Origin: Cryptosporidium bovis
Taxonomy: Eukaryota > Apicomplexa > Conoidasida > Eucoccidiorida > Cryptosporidiidae
Reading direction: 5' to 3'
Length of the DNA stretch: 64,000 bases
Assembly (NCBI GenBank): GCA_009768925.2
Contig: VHIT02000046.1
Coordinates: 1 to 64,000, forward strand
The position numbers and the translations under genes are program-made. The notes beneath the pieces are model-generated. The model ran no database searches. It saw nothing but the letters and a program-made list of their open reading frames with translations, and had not been told where the DNA came from. Below, one piece after another: positions 59,942-64,000 of this stretch (positions within the stretch are counted from its first letter, which is position 1; each line of letters begins with the position of its first letter).

Positions 59942-61072
59942 TTAATCTTCCATTTCAACATCTTCAAACATAAAATCAATGTTCCCGTTGCAACTTTTAT
60001 AATTCTCATTTTGAGATAAACAAGAATTTCCTTGACTAATACCAACGTTATTGAAATGAATCCCGTTTTTATTAAAAGCAAATAAAAGCCTAAGATAATC
60101 ACTTATGTCTACTGTAAATCCTCTCTTTGAGGACAATCCTGTTTCCTCCAGGATATTGAATACTAACGTTTTAAATGGCAAATTTGTCTTCTCAAAACCG
60201 TTTAAATTAGACCAAATATTGTAGTTGTTTTCCAATACACTCAAAACTGTGTTGTTATTGAAATTAGCTCTAATTGTTTTCTTCTTTCTTGAAAAACATA
60301 TTCTCATAAGACCGTCCCATTCCTGGAAACTAATAGGAACACTAGTTTTTACAGGTTCAAATTTAACTACCATTGAATTTACCTTCGGGGGTGGATTAAA
60401 ACTTCCAGGTGCAACTTTGCAAACCCTTGTTACTTTACTAAGCAATTTGGTGTTTACTGTTAACCTACAATAATGTTTATCCCCCGGTTCTGCTAACAAT
60501 CTAAGTGCAAATTCTTCTTGAAACATCAACACTGCACATCTGTAACTTGTTCCCAAGGATAGTAACCTAAAAACAAATGGAGACGAAATTTGGTATGGTA
60601 AGTTTGCTGTGCATACATCAAATTCCCCGAGCGAACCTCTTAATGCGTCCCCTTCTTTTACTTCTAAATTATTAAAACCAAAATTTACTGACCTTTTTTT
60701 AACTTCTGCAACCATTCTTGGATCAATGTCAAAAGCCACAACTTTTCTAGCCAATGGCAATAGCCTCATAGTTAGATTTCCCGTACCAGGACCTATTTCT
60801 AAAACTGTATCTGTTGGTTTAATATTTGCTGCTTGTATTATTTTGTCCAATATTCCTGTATTCTTCAACAAATGTTGACCTTTTTTCTTGTCCAATATAG
60901 TATTTACAAAGCTGGATCCTCTAATGCCATTATTCTTCTGTTTGTTTATGCATATCCCACTCTTTATTACCTTCTCTCCGCCTCTGCATGAATTAGAGCT
61001 TAAGTCATTAATTCCTATTTTCTTTGGTCTATTTCCGCCACTATTAAGATACTCTTTTCTAATAACCACCAT
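59942..61072 (-). CDS. DIM1: DIM1, 18S rRNA adenine dimethyltransferase
   Basis: 376 residues. KsgA/Dim1 signatures: KKGQHLLKNTGILDKI, SAM motif LEIGPGTGNLT (EIGPGTG 92-98), FDIDPRM, catalytic NLPYQISSP (NLPY 157-160), and later MFQEEFALRLLAEPG. It N6,N6-dimethylates two adjacent adenosines in the 3' hairpin of 18S rRNA during small-subunit assembly. A 60-residue Lys/Ser/Asn N-terminal extension precedes the core. The C terminus is acidic (FEDVEMED), as in several protist DIM1 proteins. Nucleolar action is expected, since the neighbours include Pescadillo, which works in 60S assembly. Divergent from that gene. Confidence 0.93.
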   Translation of the reverse strand: MVVIRKEYLNSGGNRPKKIGINDLSSNSCRGGEKVIKSGICINKQKNNGIRGSSFVNTILDKKKGQHLLKNTGILDKIIQAANIKPTDTVLEIGPGTGNLTMRLLPLARKVVAFDIDPRMVAEVKKRSVNFGFNNLEVKEGDALRGSLGEFDVCTANLPYQISSPFVFRLLSLGTSYRCAVLMFQEEFALRLLAEPGDKHYCRLTVNTKLLSKVTRVCKVAPGSFNPPPKVNSMVVKFEPVKTSVPISFQEWDGLMRICFSRKKKTIRANFNNNTVLSVLENNYNIWSNLNGFEKTNLPFKTLVFNILEETGLSSKRGFTVDISDYLRLLFAFNKNGIHFNNVGISQGNSCLSQNENYKSCNGNIDFMFEDVEMED

Positions 61073-61632
61073 ATTCTCAACTCCTCAAGACAGTTCACTT
61101 AAAGCTGAAATGACTTGCTTAATCTCTGTTAAGTGTTTAGCTTTAACCAGATTTTACCACCTTATTATTTCTCGCCTGGGAAAAACCACTTGTCAAATAT
61201 AAACTCTCTACCCAAACAATTCGTTATTATCCTTCAAAAACAAATAATAATATCAATCAAAAAGTACTCAAACCTTTCTCAATTTTTTTATTCCCAGTAC
61301 TACTACATTCCCTTTAAATCACCTTTATTTCTTGTTCTTATTGATATTCATCTATAAATAATATTAAATAAGCTGCCCGCCAAGCGATAATAGTAATATA
61401 AATGGTAACTAAATAAAGTCTTGTCTAAAATAATAAAATACGAATTACTAGTCAAAGATTACAGTTTGAGAGGAAACTCATAGGGTTTTTTTGGTATTTC
61501 CGGAAAGTTAATTCTTTTCTCAGAAAAAAAGAGTAACCTGAGCAGTAAGGAGATATACACAAGTTAGGTGTGACCTTATAAATAAGGTACTGAATATTCT
61601 GAGCATAAAGCGCCCAAGAAAATTAGGACAAA
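61073..61632. promoter_or_regulatory. Divergent promoter, DIM1 / Pescadillo
   Basis: 560 bp between two ribosome-biogenesis genes pointing apart. It contains GCCCGCCAAGC (about 61375-61385) and GCGCCC (about 61610-61615), both E2F-like, the second only 20 bp before the Pescadillo ATG. No RNA gene seen. Confidence 0.5.
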
Positions 61633-63261
61633 ATGGGAGGAAGAAGAGTAAAGAAAGGAACCAAGGGAGATAGTGCTATGTTTATAACAAGAGCACAAGC
61701 ACTTAAGCGTCTCCAGGTATCCTTGGCCGATTTTAGAAGGCTATGTATACTAAAGGGAGTATATCCACGTGAACCCAAAAAAAAATTGAGTGGATTAGAT
61801 AAGACTTACTACCATTTGAAGGACATAATCCACTTAAAGTACGATCCAATACTGAGTAAGATACGTGAGCTGAAGGTGTTCTTGAGGAAATACAAAAAGG
61901 CAATGGGTAGGAATGATCGTACGAAGGCCAAGGCAATAATGGATAATAAGCCAGTAATCACCTTGCAACATATAGTTAAAGAGAGATATCCATGTTTGGC
62001 TGACGCTTTGAGAGATATAGATGACGCTTTGTCCACATGTTCGTTATTTGCATCATTGGGTGCCAGTGATGAATATGGCATTTCATCCTCATTAATAAAA
62101 AAATCATCCCAACTAGTTGATGAGTTTATGTATTTGGTATCAGAATGCAACTTTTTGAGAAAGTCGTTTATTTCAATAAAAGGTTTTTATTTCCAGGCCC
62201 AAATTCTTGGAGAGACAATAACATGGTTAATGCCACACCAATTTACCCAAAAAATTCCTGATGAGGTTGACTTCAAGGTAATATCGACCTTTTTAGAGTT
62301 TTATCACACTTTGCTTAAGTTCGTTAACTTTAAGTTATACAAACTAAACAATATGACTTATCCACCATCTATAGACGACAACCTGCTCAATAGTGGTGCG
62401 AGATTTCTATCTCTGAGTTCCTATAATCTATCAAATATGAGTAATACTAATGGAAAATCTGACTTGTCAGATTATACAAGAAAAGTGGAAGATAAAAAAC
62501 TTTTCTCAGGTTTGACATTTTTTGTTTCTAGAGAAGTCCCATTAATTCCCACTTCCTTTTTGATTAAGTCATTTGGAGGGCAAGTTGGTTGGGAAGGTGA
62601 ATACTCTAAAATTAAAGAAAAGGACAATATTACTCACTTTGTTGTAGATAGACCAATTAGTTTCCTAAAAAAGTCAATGAGCGAACATCCAAATTCAGAA
62701 TTTATACAACCACAATGGTTATTTGACTCAACCAATGAATCAATAAGGTTACCTGTTCGTCCTTATCATCCAAGTGAAAAACTTCCTCCACATCTTTCTC
62801 CTTTTGTGGATGATAGTTCTCAGGGTTATATTCCAACTCAAAGACAAATATTTGATGATTTAAAACAACCAAACAAACTTGAAAACAAAAATTTAGGTGA
62901 CTTTGATAGCAATTCTACTGTCGCAGATGACTCCTTATCCAATGACGAGTCCGATCCAGAACTTCAACAGGCAAGAGAAGACGCATATTTCGAATCAATT
63001 GAAAAAGAACGTTCAAATCATACCGGTAACTCAATTTTAGAAAGAAGTGGTGACGAAGAAAACGACTCCCACCATAAAAACAAGCTAGAAGAAACAAAAG
63101 GAATAATTAAGAAGAGGAGGGAGGAGGAGCAAATGGAGCAGCGAAAGGCATTATTAAAGAAAAAACATAAGAGACTATTGCAGAGAATTGAACATTCCAA
63201 AAATATTCTTTCTAAAAAGGCGAAAAGACTCGAATCTCGCAGAAATAAGCTTTCAAGCTAG
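61633..63261 (+). CDS. NOP7: Pescadillo homologue (PES1/NOP7)
   Basis: 542 residues. The N terminus MGGRRVKKGTKGDSAMFITRAQALKRLQVSLADFRRLCILKGVYP is the near-invariant pescadillo start. A helical pescadillo domain (to about 285) and a single BRCT domain (about 288-380; LFSGLTFFVSREV ... ITHFVVDRPI ... FIQPQWLFDSTN) follow. An acidic Ser/Glu segment and a Lys/Arg-rich coiled coil (about 480-542) end the protein. With BOP1/ERB1 and WDR12/YTM1 it forms the PeBoW complex that processes 27S/32S pre-rRNA and releases the 60S precursor. Length is usual for the family (human 588). Intronless. Confidence 0.96.
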   Translation: MGGRRVKKGTKGDSAMFITRAQALKRLQVSLADFRRLCILKGVYPREPKKKLSGLDKTYYHLKDIIHLKYDPILSKIRELKVFLRKYKKAMGRNDRTKAKAIMDNKPVITLQHIVKERYPCLADALRDIDDALSTCSLFASLGASDEYGISSSLIKKSSQLVDEFMYLVSECNFLRKSFISIKGFYFQAQILGETITWLMPHQFTQKIPDEVDFKVISTFLEFYHTLLKFVNFKLYKLNNMTYPPSIDDNLLNSGARFLSLSSYNLSNMSNTNGKSDLSDYTRKVEDKKLFSGLTFFVSREVPLIPTSFLIKSFGGQVGWEGEYSKIKEKDNITHFVVDRPISFLKKSMSEHPNSEFIQPQWLFDSTNESIRLPVRPYHPSEKLPPHLSPFVDDSSQGYIPTQRQIFDDLKQPNKLENKNLGDFDSNSTVADDSLSNDESDPELQQAREDAYFESIEKERSNHTGNSILERSGDEENDSHHKNKLEETKGIIKKRREEEQMEQRKALLKKKHKRLLQRIEHSKNILSKKAKRLESRRNKLSS

Positions 63262-63774
63262 AATAATCGTTTAGAAACTCATTTTTCATGTTATCTTCAG
63301 TATTATGTCTCGTATTTTCGTTAATAATAATATAGTACATTATTTGTATTATCCACTTTACACTCAAACTATCTCCTATTTTACTGGCTATATAGACTGA
63401 CGTTTTATAAAACAAAATTCAACAAATATGTTCTCTAAGTTATATATAGCCTGTTTTATTTTTCTTCCTTTTAAGTAATCATTTTGATCTTTTTTCACTT
63501 TTTTATTTCCAACACGAATCAAAATAATCCGTTCCCCATTTTATTTATGACATTTCCCGCCATTAGTGGATCTTGAATTTATTTCCATGCAAGAGTTAAA
63601 AGGGGAGAAGACAAATATCAGTAAAGTGATAAAAGTTTTAGAAATTGGTTTCACTTATTAAATATTTTCCTTTAGATTAAGTAGCATTGTTGACGATCAC
63701 ATTTTCATACTTAACGGCGTGTGAATTGATAAATTGTAAAATAGCATAATTCTTGAACAAATAGGAAAGGAAAA
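63262..63774. promoter_or_regulatory. Intergenic with E2F-like site
   Basis: 513 bp between Pescadillo and the truncated gene at the window end. TTTCCCGCC at 63553-63561 (GGCGGGAAA on the minus strand) is a classic E2F site, 214 bp upstream of the next start. Otherwise AT-rich, without features. Confidence 0.4.
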
Positions 63775-64000
63775 ATGGTTAACTATAAGACAAGCCCATT
63801 ACTTTCAGAGTGGAAAATCACACCACAAGGTCCAGGTGCACAAACCGAGAAGGAGGAAAAGGCTCTGTCAAGTTTGAAACAGTTGTTGGAGGTTCAGAAT
63901 AAGGCTGCTGAGAATAAGTTAAATATTGAAAAGCAAAAAGCAGCAAATTTGGCCAATGGTATAGTTAAAAAGCAATCAACATCAGAGGTTGTATTCGATC
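63775..64000 (+). CDS. Unknown gene, 5' part only
   Basis: Opens at ATG 63775 and stays open to the window end (75 complete codons). Residues: MVNYKTSPLLSEWKI start, a TPQGPGAQTEKEEK linker, then an Ala/Lys/Gln-rich helix (ALSSLKQLLEVQNKAAENKL ...). No family recognised; the Ala-Lys-Glu helix is compatible with a coiled coil or stalk subunit, but nothing decides it. It continues beyond the window. Confidence 0.6.
   Translation, partial: MVNYKTSPLLSEWKITPQGPGAQTEKEEKALSSLKQLLEVQNKAAENKLNIEKQKAANLANGIVKKQSTSEVVFD

Noticed and set aside
1..64000. Mobile elements, rRNA genes, CRISPR arrays
   Set aside because: None seen: no transposase or reverse-transcriptase motifs, no long terminal repeats, no regularly spaced repeats, no rRNA-like blocks.

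Overview
The window is nuclear DNA of an apicomplexan, almost certainly a Cryptosporidium species. It is AT-rich with Asn/Ile/Lys-rich proteins. The genes are compact and mostly intronless; the few introns are short (about 65-90 bp) with GTAAGT/GTATGT-type donors. It carries an apicomplexan profilin, thrombospondin-repeat/EGF surface proteins and amylopectin-degrading enzymes. I cannot resolve the species, and there are no bacterial, plasmid, phage or transposon features.

Layout. 1-3.0 kb: the 3' end of a Pro-rich protein gene, a GC-rich hairpin island, and profilin (-). 3.0-12.5 kb: a GH31 alpha-glucosidase (+) converging on a condensin D3-like HEAT protein (-), with 13 bp between their stops. 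13.2-15.9 kb: a bZIP factor and an SDS22-type LRR protein. 16.1-22.1 kb: a long rhomboid protease, a CDC26-like APC/C subunit and a Cys/Asn-rich orphan (all -). 22.9-27.0 kb: a divergent pair of spliced surface-protein genes, each with three TSP1 domains, an EGF domain and a TM segment. 27.4-30.4 kb: a spliced FHA + BRCT protein and a small secreted orphan. 31.2-39.2 kb: a giant PH-domain protein (-). 40.6-45.9 kb: signal peptide peptidase, a membrane thioredoxin/PDI protein, a Gemin2-like protein and GET4 (all +). 46-48 kb: a gene-poor stretch with tRNA-Val(AAC) and two candidate structured RNAs. 48-53.6 kb: glycogen/amylopectin debranching enzyme carrying a CBM48-like insert. 53.9-63.3 kb: a three-exon coiled-coil protein with a micro-exon, UFSP2, a Sec20-like SNARE, the proteasome ATPase RPT6 (three exons), DIM1 and Pescadillo. 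A truncated unknown gene ends the window.

Functional themes. Secretory pathway and ER: GH31 glucosidase, SPP, membrane PDI, GET4, Sec20-like SNARE, UFSP2. Host-facing surface and its processing: the TSP pair and the rhomboid. Storage polysaccharide: debranching enzyme. Cell cycle and chromosomes: condensin D3, CDC26, SDS22, FHA-BRCT. RNA and ribosome biogenesis: Gemin2-like, DIM1, Pescadillo. Several promoters carry TGCATGCA or E2F-like TTTSGCGC/GGCGGGAA words, which are known from this genus. Splice sites, catalytic residues and motif positions were read directly from the sequence. Family names are recognition from memory, not database searches.
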